From Isoptericola cucumis (GTDB lineage: Bacteria > Actinomycetota > Actinomycetes > Actinomycetales > Cellulomonadaceae): a stretch of DNA of 64,000 nt. Under the pieces are notes generated by a model. That model saw only the letters and a program-made list of their open reading frames with translations. It made no database searches and was not told the DNA's origin. Each line of letters begins with the position of its first letter. Within the stretch, counting starts at the first letter, position 1. This document shows positions 1-9,528 of this stretch, piece by piece. Both the position numbers and the translations under genes were made by a program. The stretch lies in contig NZ_BMDG01000010.1 in NCBI RefSeq assembly GCF_014635665.1, positions 1-64,000 on the forward strand. The letters run 5' to 3'.

Positions 1-3000
1 CCATGATCAGCTCACCGTACGGCGAGTGGTTCGACCCGGCGACGACGGCACCCCACGGGACGCCCAGGGCCTGGTTCACCGTGCCGACGGCCTCAGCCTG
101 GTTCGCGTCGTCGAAGTACGTCGTGACCTTCTCCGCACCCAGGTTGCCGGCCTTCGGGTGCTCCACCGACCGCACCCGACCATCCACGGTGTAGGTGTAC
201 TTCGTGGTGTACGAACCGGCAAGCTCCCCCGCAGAGGCCGGCACCGTCACCTTCTGGCCCAGCGGACGGTAGTGGTCGTCGTACCCCGTCACCGCGAGCG
301 TGTACGCACCCGAAGCGTCGTCGCGCACCGACTTGCTCAGCTGACCCTTGGCCAGCGTGTCGTACACCCACCGCGCCCGTGCCGCGCCGGTGGCCGTGTC
401 GTCACGCATCGACGTCTTGCGGCCCAGCGCGTCGTAGGTGTACGCGAGGACCTCGCCGCGGGCGTCCGTCGTGGAGGCGACCTGCCCCGCCTTGTCGTAG
501 GTCGTGGTCGTGGTGCCCTTGTCCGGGTCCTTCGCCGTGACCTGGCGGCCGCGCAGGTCGTAGGAATACGTCCAGTCGTTCCCGGCCGGGTCGCTCACGC
601 CGATCAACCGGTCCGCTCCGTCATACCGATACGTGGTGTCCTGGGACGTCCCGGACGGGTCGTCGCCGAGGAACTGGCGCACCACCTTGGTGCGACCGCG
701 CGCGTCCGTGATCGTGGTCGTCGCCGTCCCGCCCGTGGGCGGGTCGACGGTCACCCGATCGCCGCCGTAGCTCGTCGTCGTGGACCACCTCGGGGTCCCG
801 GCGATCCGGAACTCCTCCTTCGTGGCTCGGCCTGCGCCGTCATAGGTGACCACGGTGGAACCGGGCTTGGCGTCCGTGGACGTCACGATTGTGGTCGAGA
901 CGGTCCCGGTGGTGAACCACGGCTCGTTGCGCATCGACACCAGGCCACGGGAGTCGTAGAACGTGTCCGTGATCAGCCTGCCCGGGTTGTCCTCGTCGGC
1001 CGACGGCGCCTGGGTCTGGCGTTGGCGCAGCAACCCGTCGTACAGCACCGTGCTGGTGACGTACGCCGACCCGTCGTGGTTCAACGTCCGGGTTCTCACC
1101 GCGTTCGTGCCCGAGCCGCGCACCGTGTACGCAAACTTCGTCGTCGGCGAGTCCGTGCCCTGCACGCGGCCAGGCTCCCACACCCGAGTCAGTCGTCCCA
1201 GTGCGTCGTAGGTGCCCGTGGTGACTTGCCCGTTCGCATCGGTCGTCTTCGTCGGCACACCCCAGGCCGGATCGAGATCGGTCACCGTCTTGTGCGCGGT
1301 CAACGAGCCGTCCCCGTCCGGATCCGGGCTCGTGACCGTCGTGCGTGTCACCAGGCCGGCCGTGTTCGTGTACGCCGTGGTGGTCGTGCGGCCCAGCGCA
1401 TCGGTCACCGAGGTGGGACGCCCGAACCCGTCGTAGCTGGTGCGCTCCACGGTCACGTACTTCGGCGCCCCGGACGCGTAGGCGTCGACCTCCTGGCGGG
1501 CCGTGACCCGACCGGCGGCCGGGGCGGCCCCGACCGCTTTGCCGTCATAGGCGAACCGCTGGTCGGAGACCACGTCCTTCGGCCGCGTCGGGTCCTTGCC
1601 GCACCCGGTCGCGACCGTCTCGACACGCCGCACCGTGTCGAGGATGTTCTTGCTCGCGTTCCTCGAATAGGTCGTGCGCGTGCACCGATCATCGCCCGCG
1701 ACCGCGACATCGCCCAGGTCGTCAACCCGCACCGGCGCCCCGTAGGAGTCGAACGCCGTCACCTGCCGCGTCGTGCGCGTGCCTCCCGCGGCCAACGTCG
1801 TCGTGGTGTCCGACTGCTTCACCCCCGTGCGGAAGGCCTTGTCGCCGTCAGCGTCCGTTGCCGTCGCCGACGAACGCCACGGCACGTGCGTCGTCGAGGT
1901 CACGCGCGCCGACCCGTCGTAGGCGATCTCCTCGCGCGCCATCCCGGCGAACTCGTCACGATCGGTGATGCCGTCCACCTCGACCGTCCTCGTGCCCCCG
2001 GACGGCGCCGACCGGTCGCCGTGCATCCCCCGGAAGTACCGGGTGCGCGTGCGCACCTGGGGCTCGTCGCTGCGCCCCGGGGCACCGACCTCGACATCCA
2101 CCGCGCCGTACCCGCGCCACTGCGACCAGGTGCGGTACTTGGGCCGCACGAGCTCGTCGTCGTCATAGTGCCAGGCAGGGTTGCCGACATACGAGTAGTG
2201 CGTCTCGGTCGCTTCGGAGATCCCGTCGCGTGCGTTCTCGACCACCGAGGTCACGAGGTACTTGTGGAAGTACTCCAGCACCTGCTCCGTCGCACCCTCC
2301 GGCGTCCAGAACACCGGCATGCACCGCCTGGTGTTCGACTGCGGCTTGCCCGGCAGCGAGCTCGTCGTGCAGTCGGTGCCGGAATAGTTCACGCTCGTGA
2401 CCCCGCCCGACTCCGATCTGATGCTCGAGATCCGGTACCGGTTCATCGGAAAGCGGCCGTCCAGCTGCGTGTTGACACGGTTGGGCATCTGCTGCCCGAC
2501 GAACGTCGTGGACGGCAGCGTGACGTCCGACGACGCGCCGACGCCGACATGCGTCACCTTCGCCAGCCACAGTGCGGGGTCCGTGCCGTCCCCCGGGTCC
2601 GGGAACTGCTGTGCCAGGTCCCACCGGTCCACGGCCCGGTACCTTCCTGCAGAGGTCAGCACCTGCGTCGTCACCCTCGTGGTGCGGTGCCGGGAGAAGA
2701 ACGTCGGCACCGTACGGCCCGCGCACGACGTGGACGACGTGCAGATCCGGTCGAACGGGACGTCCGGCCAGTGCGCCTTGTTCGCCGACGTCAGCTTCCC
2801 CGCCGCGCAGTCGAAGCCCGAGGACTTCACGCACCGCTGGGCCGCGGTGAGCACCACCCTCGCCGCCGCGTCCGCACCCTGCTCGTCACCGGCGCGGGTG
2901 CCGTACTCGATCGACAGCAGCGAACCACCCCGCACGTAGGATGCCGTCCCCGAATTGTTGTCGTACCCGTACCGGTTCGTCTCCCGCCTGTACGTGTACG

Positions 3001-4534
3001 TCATCGAGTTCCCGGACACGTCGACCACATAGTCCAGGTTCCATCGCCATGCCTGGTCACAGCGCGAGTCCGCAAAAGATGAGTCGTAGCACGGTTCGCC
3101 CGCATGATTGCCGTACACCGGCACCGTCCACGCGGAGTTCAACGCCTTGGTGTCCGATGCCGACCTCTTGTCACGGCCGAAGAAGTACCGGGTCCCGTCG
3201 CTCGTCGTGACCTTCCAGTACTCCTTGTCGTCGTCACCGTTCCACCCGCCGGTCAGCCGCTCGACCTTCGAGTTGTCATCGCTCTTCAGCCGCCACGTAC
3301 CGGTCGACTCGTCCTTGACCAGCTCGGACGACCTGCCGCCGAGCATGAGAGTGGCGTTGTCGTCGCGCCAGCACAGGTCGCCGGTCTTGTGTCCCTTGTT
3401 GTTCGCCGGCTTGCCGTCTACCGCCGCGGTGTCATCGGCGCACGGGACGAACCTCCGCTCGACGTACCCGGCCGCGTTCAGGCTCCACCCGTCACCGACC
3501 TGCCCTGCCTGGTTGTTCGTCGATGCCACACGTCCGTCGATCGACCCCGAGTCATAGGTCAACGAGACTTCCGGCTCGAGCCCGCCCGGTGTCGTCGGCG
3601 TGCGCATCGGGTACGACCAGGCGAAACTGCCCGACTGCTGCGAGACCTGCCACGACGCCGACGGCGACAACGGCGTCGCCGACCAGTCGCCGCTCGCGCC
3701 GGCAGCGCCAGCCTCGACCGCGAGCACGGTGGCGGAACCACTGCCGAGGCTGACCACCCCGCTCACCGTCCCGGAGCCGACGTCGACGACGCTGCCCTTC
3801 ACGGGCACCCGGGCCTGGCACTCCGCCGCATCGGGCCGGTCGGCCGCACAAGCGGGCAGCTCCACGAGGGACGCGCGCGCGAGCCAGTCGGTGGACCGGG
3901 CAGCCGGCAGGTCCGAGACGTCGATCTCGACCTCGACACGCTGGTCAGCGGCGCCACGAGCTTGCGACGCCATCGTGTCGTCCGGCACGCCTGCAGGCTC
4001 GAGAACAACCACGGCCCCCTCGACACCCAGCGCGCCGGCCGCTCGCCGGCCCTCGCCACGAACTCGCACCCGACGATCGTCGGCCCGCGGTGACTTCGCC
4101 GCCGTACCGGTCATCACCTGCTGCACAGTGACCGCAAGCCCACCGACCGTGGCATCCGCCGCACCTTCCGTCAGGTCGACGACAGCCTCGGAAGGCGCCT
4201 CATCGGCCTGCGCGAAGACCTCGGGGGCCGCATGGGCGAGCGCCCAGCTCGTCGTCCCCTCGACCTTCGCCAGGTCGCGGACCGGCGCGAGGGGGACGGG
4301 ATCGGCCGCCAGCGGATCGACGTCGTCCTCCCGGTCCCCCCAGACCTCCTGCCCGTAGGCCGCACGCTCCTCCATCGTCCACGACTCCCGCTCGGCGAGC
4401 GACGGGCCGGTACCACCGTCATCGGCCACGGCGGGAATCCCCGTTCCGACCACGACGACGGCTGTCACGGCCGCCACCAGCTTCACCCGCGGTCGGAACT
4501 GCCCCACCATCGCCGGCCCTCGCGCCCGTCGCAT
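1..4534 (-). CDS. Secreted RHS/YD-repeat protein, 3' part cut by window edge
   Basis: The reading frame is open from an ATG at 4534 to the left edge, about 1511 codons without a stop, so the C-terminus is missing. GGAGG lies upstream of the start. The N-terminus has basic residues and a hydrophobic stretch (about residues 17-37, ending IPAVADD), a signal peptide. Around residue 320 a segment GGLEPEVSLTYDSGS resembles the N-terminal shell domain of SpvB/TcdB-type and RHS proteins. From about residue 1080 there are many YD-type repeats (YDALGRLTRV, YDALGRKTSM, YDKAGQVAST, YDLRGRQVTA). RHS proteins form a hollow beta-shell and often carry a variable C-terminal toxin, but that end is outside the window, so no toxin can be claimed. 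It lies 46 bp after the LamG gene, probably the same transcript. Confidence 0.85.
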   Translation of the reverse strand, partial: MRRARGPAMVGQFRPRVKLVAAVTAVVVVGTGIPAVADDGGTGPSLAERESWTMEERAAYGQEVWGDREDDVDPLAADPVPLAPVRDLAKVEGTTSWALAHAAPEVFAQADEAPSEAVVDLTEGAADATVGGLAVTVQQVMTGTAAKSPRADDRRVRVRGEGRRAAGALGVEGAVVVLEPAGVPDDTMASQARGAADQRVEVEIDVSDLPAARSTDWLARASLVELPACAADRPDAAECQARVPVKGSVVDVGSGTVSGVVSLGSGSATVLAVEAGAAGASGDWSATPLSPSASWQVSQQSGSFAWSYPMRTPTTPGGLEPEVSLTYDSGSIDGRVASTNNQAGQVGDGWSLNAAGYVERRFVPCADDTAAVDGKPANNKGHKTGDLCWRDDNATLMLGGRSSELVKDESTGTWRLKSDDNSKVERLTGGWNGDDDKEYWKVTTSDGTRYFFGRDKRSASDTKALNSAWTVPVYGNHAGEPCYDSSFADSRCDQAWRWNLDYVVDVSGNSMTYTYRRETNRYGYDNNSGTASYVRGGSLLSIEYGTRAGDEQGADAAARVVLTAAQRCVKSSGFDCAAGKLTSANKAHWPDVPFDRICTSSTSCAGRTVPTFFSRHRTTRVTTQVLTSAGRYRAVDRWDLAQQFPDPGDGTDPALWLAKVTHVGVGASSDVTLPSTTFVGQQMPNRVNTQLDGRFPMNRYRISSIRSESGGVTSVNYSGTDCTTSSLPGKPQSNTRRCMPVFWTPEGATEQVLEYFHKYLVTSVVENARDGISEATETHYSYVGNPAWHYDDDELVRPKYRTWSQWRGYGAVDVEVGAPGRSDEPQVRTRTRYFRGMHGDRSAPSGGTRTVEVDGITDRDEFAGMAREEIAYDGSARVTSTTHVPWRSSATATDADGDKAFRTGVKQSDTTTTLAAGGTRTTRQVTAFDSYGAPVRVDDLGDVAVAGDDRCTRTTYSRNASKNILDTVRRVETVATGCGKDPTRPKDVVSDQRFAYDGKAVGAAPAAGRVTARQEVDAYASGAPKYVTVERTSYDGFGRPTSVTDALGRTTTTAYTNTAGLVTRTTVTSPDPDGDGSLTAHKTVTDLDPAWGVPTKTTDANGQVTTGTYDALGRLTRVWEPGRVQGTDSPTTKFAYTVRGSGTNAVRTRTLNHDGSAYVTSTVLYDGLLRQRQTQAPSADEDNPGRLITDTFYDSRGLVSMRNEPWFTTGTVSTTIVTSTDAKPGSTVVTYDGAGRATKEEFRIAGTPRWSTTTSYGGDRVTVDPPTGGTATTTITDARGRTKVVRQFLGDDPSGTSQDTTYRYDGADRLIGVSDPAGNDWTYSYDLRGRQVTAKDPDKGTTTTTYDKAGQVASTTDARGEVLAYTYDALGRKTSMRDDTATGAARARWVYDTLAKGQLSKSVRDDASGAYTLAVTGYDDHYRPLGQKVTVPASAGELAGSYTTKYTYTVDGRVRSVEHPKAGNLGAEKVTTYFDDANQAEAVGTVNQALGVPWGAVVAGSNHSPYGELIM

Positions 4535-4580
4535 GATCGCCCTCGTCCTCCAGCCCGTCGACACCGTCGTCCCGCCCATC

Positions 4581-7526
4581 TCAGAACTCGACCTGCGATC
4601 CCCAGCACACCCGCCGGATCTGGTCCTCTCCGAGTGCGACGTCGTACGCGCGCACGTCGTCGATCTGACCGGCCCAGCCCTGGGTCGCCTTCGCGCTGTA
4701 CTGCGCCCGCCCGGCCTGCAGATCGCCACCCGCCGACCACCCCAGACCGTCCGGGTTCAGCGACACCATCGTCGCCAGCCGCGGCTCCCAGTCGGTCGCA
4801 CCTCCGCAGACGTAGAGCTTCAACGTCGCGGAGGCCGAGTTGCTGCTCGTCGACGCCCCCGCGTCGTAGACACCGGTCAGATGTACCCACGTGTCCGTTA
4901 CCGCGGGAACAGGCGATGTCGCCGCGAGACCACCGCCTCCGTCGCGGGCGTAGGCAAGGAACGCCCAGCAGCCTGCCGCACCGCCATCGCACCGCGACGA
5001 GTCACGCAGATACCCCAGCTTGAACGCGCTCGAGAACTGGCCGTCCTGACTCACCGCAAACCGATGCGTGTCCGTGGCCGCGAGGTCGACGAACGCGCTC
5101 ACCGTGTACGACTTGCTCGTATCAAGGACCGGCCCGTCGGTGTGCGCTGCTTCACCCGCCCCGAAGGTCAGGGCAGAGCCTCCACCGTCCCAGCCGGCAG
5201 GCGCCCACATGGAGGCGTCCGAGAGCGTCAGGGGATGGGACGCCTCTTGCCCCGCGACCTCGGCCGGCGCAGCGTCCGATGCCTGCGTGCCGCTGCCCTC
5301 ATCGAGGTGCCACAGCCCCGAGACCGTCGGGAACGCCACGCTGAAGCGGTAGACGTTGACCGGTGAGCCGCGACCGGCCTTGTCGAACGACTGCACGTAC
5401 AGCACCTGCGAGCCGCCGGACTCCGGTGTGAACGACACCGAGGCCGAGCTGCCGGGCTTGTGCCGGTTCAGGGCGTCCGAGTTGAACGAGTACTTGTACT
5501 TCACGACGTCCTTCGACCCGTTCGGGCCGAACTTGAACGTGCCCGACGTCCCGACCTCCCCGTTCACCCGATTCTCGGGGTAGGCGTTCGACGTCACGGT
5601 CGGCTTGTTCGGCGGGGTCATGTCCGGACGGATGTAACACATGTCGTCCGACCAGCCCGACTTGCGGCCGCCCGGATCCTGGGACTCGGCCCGCCACCGG
5701 TACACGCGCTCGTCCTTCAACACCCCGGACGGCACCTTGACCGTGTGCTGCTGACCACTCGCCCGTGCCGTCGTCAACGACGACTGCCACACCTTGTCAC
5801 CGGTCGCGACATCCGTAGCCTTGAACCGCAGCCGGACCTTCTGCCCGTCCGGGTCCACGCCATGTGCCCGCAACGTCGGCCTGGTCGTGCGAATACTGTC
5901 CGTACCGCTCTTCGAGGTCGAGCACGCAAGGTTCGACCCGCTCGCGGTGGTCTTCATCGACTTCGTCGTCGGCATCACCGGCGCCCGGTTGTACGACACC
6001 GACAGCTTCGCGGTGTTCTTGTACCGCTTCCACTTCGCCATCGTGGACTCGTCCGCGGCCCGCAACCCGATCGTGATGTACGCGTGGTTGTACGAGGCCG
6101 CCTCCTGCGCGGCCTGCTTGATGTCCCACGCGATGCGGCGCGGCTCGCCGTCACAGCCCGGCCGGTGGGCGACCGACCGCGTCGACTGCCGGTTACCCGC
6201 CGTCCAGCCCGAGTTCGAGCCCCACGTCGTTCCCGACACGATGCTCTCCACGTTGAACGCCTGGACCGCATACGCCGTGCAGTTGAACGAGTGCGTCCCG
6301 TACGCGGAGAACGTCGCCGACGTGATGTCCCCCGCAGCCACGTTCGACACCTTCGACAGCCCGTGGAACTCCCACACCAGACGGCTCGTGAAATCCCGCC
6401 CGCACGCCGACGTCACCGACACATCACAGAACCCCAGGCCCTGGTCGCCGGAGAACTTGTAGTCCGACGACATCCCCGAACGCAGCGCCGTCCACTCGTG
6501 CCGCGACCCGGACACCCCCGGATCGATGAACACCGGCCAGCTCGTGCCCGGATCCGCCAGCATGCCCGCGTCCGGCGTCAACGTCACCGACCCGCCGGAT
6601 ACCTCTACCGGCATCGGCATGACCGCACTGTCCAGCCCCGGGGCCACCACCAGATCGTCCGCCACCGGTTCCCCGGAGGTCTCGTCCACCCCGGCGACCA
6701 GCGCAGCACCCGTCGATGCCGACGTCCCGGACACGCCCGACCCACCATCGGGCGCCGACGCCGGTGCCGGTGCCGGGGCCGGTGCCGTCGCGGAGCCCGA
6801 GTCCCACATCAACGGCGTCGGGCTCGTGAACACCCGCACGCCCGCCGCGTCCGAGGCGACGAAGCCACCGTCAGCCTCCGAGACCGTCAACCCCTCAGAG
6901 ACCTCGACCGGGAACCCCAGCTCGGCCAACGCAGGGTTCGCCGCCGCCTGCGCGGAGGCCACACGCAGCACCTCGGAGAACCCTGTCCCGTCCGGATCGA
7001 TCGACGCGATCAGGTCCACCCCCGGCAGCACGTCCGGATACGTCACCCGGTCGCCGGACACCGACGGCGCCGTCAGCTCGAACGGCGCATGAAACTCCAG
7101 CACGTGCCCGCCCGACTCGATCCTCGCCAACGGCATCCCCGCCGACCCGTCCGAGAACACGATCGGCAACGCCGCAGCCGCCGCCTCGACCCCCGCCGCC
7201 CCCAACGCCAACGTGGTGTCGATCTCCTGCCACGACCCGTTCACCTCGGTACGCACCGCCGCAGCCGACGTCTCCACCCGCATGCCACCGGCAGGCGTCG
7301 CGAACACCGTGTCCCACGGCGAACGCTCCGAACGGATCTCGACCTCGCTGCCGCACTCCGCCGCCACCTGCGCAGCGGCCACCGCGTCGTCCACCACCGG
7401 CACGCACTCCACCGCCACCTCGTCCGCCCCAGCGGAAACCGGAACGATGCCCGACATGGCCAACGCCAGAAGACCACTTGACGCGACAACCCGCCCGAAA
7501 CGCACCTGAAGGACCATCCCCATCAT
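4581..7526 (-). CDS. Secreted DNRLRE/LamG-domain protein
   Basis: Protein of 981 residues. I place the start at the first of two adjacent ATGs at 7526; a third ATG at 7517 is possible, and no clear Shine-Dalgarno is visible. Residues about 5-30 form a signal peptide ending near SAGADEV. About residues 335-520 look like a DNRLRE-type beta-sandwich (SRHEWTALRSG, TSRLVWEF, ending in YNRAP). A fibronectin/Ig-like stretch follows (about 540-735), then a C-terminal LamG/concanavalin-like domain from about residue 740 (WHLDEGSGT, WVHLTGVYDAG, GQIDDVRAYDVALG). Such proteins are extracellular; LamG domains often bind glycans or proteins. In actinobacteria similar genes often precede RHS-repeat genes, as here, suggesting a shared surface function. 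The exact role is unknown. Confidence 0.85.
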   Translation of the reverse strand: MMGMVLQVRFGRVVASSGLLALAMSGIVPVSAGADEVAVECVPVVDDAVAAAQVAAECGSEVEIRSERSPWDTVFATPAGGMRVETSAAAVRTEVNGSWQEIDTTLALGAAGVEAAAAALPIVFSDGSAGMPLARIESGGHVLEFHAPFELTAPSVSGDRVTYPDVLPGVDLIASIDPDGTGFSEVLRVASAQAAANPALAELGFPVEVSEGLTVSEADGGFVASDAAGVRVFTSPTPLMWDSGSATAPAPAPAPASAPDGGSGVSGTSASTGAALVAGVDETSGEPVADDLVVAPGLDSAVMPMPVEVSGGSVTLTPDAGMLADPGTSWPVFIDPGVSGSRHEWTALRSGMSSDYKFSGDQGLGFCDVSVTSACGRDFTSRLVWEFHGLSKVSNVAAGDITSATFSAYGTHSFNCTAYAVQAFNVESIVSGTTWGSNSGWTAGNRQSTRSVAHRPGCDGEPRRIAWDIKQAAQEAASYNHAYITIGLRAADESTMAKWKRYKNTAKLSVSYNRAPVMPTTKSMKTTASGSNLACSTSKSGTDSIRTTRPTLRAHGVDPDGQKVRLRFKATDVATGDKVWQSSLTTARASGQQHTVKVPSGVLKDERVYRWRAESQDPGGRKSGWSDDMCYIRPDMTPPNKPTVTSNAYPENRVNGEVGTSGTFKFGPNGSKDVVKYKYSFNSDALNRHKPGSSASVSFTPESGGSQVLYVQSFDKAGRGSPVNVYRFSVAFPTVSGLWHLDEGSGTQASDAAPAEVAGQEASHPLTLSDASMWAPAGWDGGGSALTFGAGEAAHTDGPVLDTSKSYTVSAFVDLAATDTHRFAVSQDGQFSSAFKLGYLRDSSRCDGGAAGCWAFLAYARDGGGGLAATSPVPAVTDTWVHLTGVYDAGASTSSNSASATLKLYVCGGATDWEPRLATMVSLNPDGLGWSAGGDLQAGRAQYSAKATQGWAGQIDDVRAYDVALGEDQIRRVCWGSQVEF

Positions 7527-7701
7527 TCGACTTTGAACGAACCACAACCTAATGGCGACCATTGCTCCGGACACCCCGGACAGCGGGTGGAAAATGGTCA
7601 CAAAACGATCACGACCGCGCGGTTGCCACATGCAGCGCACGACATGGCGCACCGTGCGGACACGCCACACGGGTCGTCCCGCGACGAGCCACAATGGGCA
7701 G

Positions 7702-8550
7702 GTGGCGACCACCGAATGGATCCTGACGCTCTCCTGCCCCGACCGGCCGGGCATCGTGCACGCCGTCGCGGGCGTGCTGGCCGACCTCGACGGCAACATC
7801 ACCGAGTCGCAGCAGTTCGGTGACCCTGCCTCCGGGCTGTTCTTCATGCGCGTCCAGGTGGAGGCGGCCGCCGACCGGGCGCAGCTCGTGTCGGCGCTGG
7901 AGCCGGTGACGCAGCGGTTCGGCATGTCGTGGGGTCTCGACGTCGTCGGGCGCCGCCAGCGCACGCTCGTGCTGGTCAGCAAGGCCCCGCACTGCCTGGT
8001 GGACCTGCTCTACCGCGAGCGATACCAGGACATGCCCGTCGACGTCGTCGGCGTCGTGGGCAACCACCGCGACCTGGAGGAGATCGCCGAGTTCTACGGC
8101 AAGCCGTTCCACCACGTGCCGGTCACCCAGGACACGAAGGCGCAGGCGGAGGCCCGGCTGCGGGAGCTGGTGGCGGAGCTCGACGTCGAGCTCGTCGTCC
8201 TCGCCCGGTACATGCAGATCCTGTCGGACGAGCTGTGCCGCGACCTGTCCGGGCAGGTCATCAACATCCACCACTCCTTCCTGCCCTCGTTCAAGGGCGC
8301 ACGCCCGTACGCCCAGGCGTACGACCGCGGGGTCAAGCTCATCGGCGCCACGTCGCACTACGTGACCGGCGACCTCGACGAAGGGCCGATCATCGAGCAG
8401 GACGTCGAGCGGGTCGACCACTCCCGCGCGGTCGCGGACCTGGTGGCCCTGGGCGAGGACGTCGAGCGGCGCACCCTGGCGCGCGCCGTGCGGTGGCACG
8501 CCGAGCACCGGGTGCTGCTCGACGACCACCGCACCGTCGTCTTCCACTGA
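7702..8550 (+). CDS. purU: Formyltetrahydrofolate deformylase
   Basis: 282-residue cytosolic enzyme that hydrolyses 10-formyl-THF to formate and THF, balancing the one-carbon pool and supplying formate for purine synthesis. The N-terminal ACT domain (about 1-85) begins WILTLSCPDRPGIVHAV. The C-terminal formyltransferase domain has the HHSFLPSFKGARPY motif and GATSHYVTGDLDEGPIIEQD, with the catalytic Asn-His-Asp set of the PurN/PurU family. Length matches E. coli PurU (280). The GTG at 7702 is chosen because the family begins at this point; there is only a weak purine run (GGGCAG) upstream, and longer in-frame starts would add a non-conserved leader. It is divergent from the LamG gene, with a 175-bp shared upstream region in which I see no firm promoter. 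Confidence 0.95.
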   Translation: MATTEWILTLSCPDRPGIVHAVAGVLADLDGNITESQQFGDPASGLFFMRVQVEAAADRAQLVSALEPVTQRFGMSWGLDVVGRRQRTLVLVSKAPHCLVDLLYRERYQDMPVDVVGVVGNHRDLEEIAEFYGKPFHHVPVTQDTKAQAEARLRELVAELDVELVVLARYMQILSDELCRDLSGQVINIHHSFLPSFKGARPYAQAYDRGVKLIGATSHYVTGDLDEGPIIEQDVERVDHSRAVADLVALGEDVERRTLARAVRWHAEHRVLLDDHRTVVFH

Positions 8551-8587
8551 GCGGCGCGGCCCTGCAGCCGGCCGTGCGGGCCCGCGC

Positions 8588-9457
8588 TCAGGCCACGGAC
8601 ACCTCGACGAGGGTGCGCCAGGGGTCCTCGAACCGCAGGGTCCGCCCGTCGTCGCGCGCCTCGACGCCGGCGTGCCGCAGCCGGTCGGCGAGCGCGCCGA
8701 CCTCGTCGCGCGTGGGCACCGTGAGCGCCACCTGGCCGAGGCCGAGCGTGGCGGCGCGCGGCCCGGCCCCCGCGCTGTTCCAGGTGTTCATCGCCATGTG
8801 GTGGTGGTACCCGCCCGCGGCGACGAACAGCGCGCCGTGGAAGGTGGCCATGATCTCGAACCCGAGGGTGTCCACGTAGAACTTCTGCGCCGTCGGCACG
8901 TCGCCCACCTGCAGGTGGACGTGGCCCACCTGGGCGGCCTGGGCGGCGGTGCCGGCCAGCGCGTCCTCGGTGAGGTGGCGGCGCAGGAACTCCTGCGGGT
9001 CGAACCAGTCGGAGCCCATGGCGACGCGGCCGCCGTCGCGCTGCCAGGCGTCCCGCGGCCGGTCCCAGTAGAGCTCGATCCCGTTGTCCTCGGGGTCGGT
9101 GAAGTAGAACGCGCGCGAGACCCAGTGGTCGGAGTTGCCGGCGAACCGCGAGAGCGGGTGCTGCGCGGCGTGCGCGACGGCGGCCGCCAGCGCCTCCTCG
9201 GTGTCGAACAGAACGGCCGTGTGGAACAGGCCCGCCTGGTTGCGGGCCGTCGCGGGCAGGCCCGGCGTGTGCCGGAGCACGACGACCGCCTGCCCGCCGC
9301 GGCCGAGCACCACCCGGTCGGGACCGCCGAGCCCCGGGAGCTCCTCCAGCGCGATCGCCTCGCGGTAGTAGGCGCTCATCGCGCCGAGGTCCCCCACGTG
9401 CAGGGTGACGGCGCCCATCGCGGTCTCGGCCGCGAGCAGGTCGGCGGTTCGGGTCAT
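8588..9457 (-). CDS. VOC-family ring-cleavage dioxygenase (CatE-like)
   Basis: 289 residues with two tandem vicinal-oxygen-chelate modules. The first begins MGAVTLHVGDLGAMSAYY and carries FHTAVLF and a metal-binding acidic end (FTDPEDNGIELYWD). The second begins VGHVHLQVGDVPTAQKFY and ends LRFEDPWRTLVEVSV. This matches the catechol-2,3-dioxygenase (CatE/YfiE) subgroup. In the second module the usual terminal Glu is represented by LVEVSV. The start at 9457 follows AGGAG. The substrate cannot be inferred from sequence. It lies 71 bp downstream of the npdG-like gene on the same strand and may be cotranscribed under the MarR operator, which would fit a redox or aromatic-stress regulon. Confidence 0.85.
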   Translation of the reverse strand: MTRTADLLAAETAMGAVTLHVGDLGAMSAYYREAIALEELPGLGGPDRVVLGRGGQAVVVLRHTPGLPATARNQAGLFHTAVLFDTEEALAAAVAHAAQHPLSRFAGNSDHWVSRAFYFTDPEDNGIELYWDRPRDAWQRDGGRVAMGSDWFDPQEFLRRHLTEDALAGTAAQAAQVGHVHLQVGDVPTAQKFYVDTLGFEIMATFHGALFVAAGGYHHHMAMNTWNSAGAGPRAATLGLGQVALTVPTRDEVGALADRLRHAGVEARDDGRTLRFEDPWRTLVEVSVA

Positions 9458-9528
9458 GGTCGGCTCCTGGGCTGGTGATCGGACGGTGTTCTCGGACGGA
9501 CGGGCGCCACGCGCCGGCGGGGTCCGGC

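Noticed and set aside
26-3082. A 1018-codon open frame on the plus strand
   Set aside because: It is the antisense shadow of the RHS gene: Arg/His/Pro-rich, no domain. Long stop-free antisense frames are usual at this GC content.
1-4534. Toxin domain in the RHS protein
   Set aside because: The C-terminus is beyond the window edge, so nothing in view supports a toxin.
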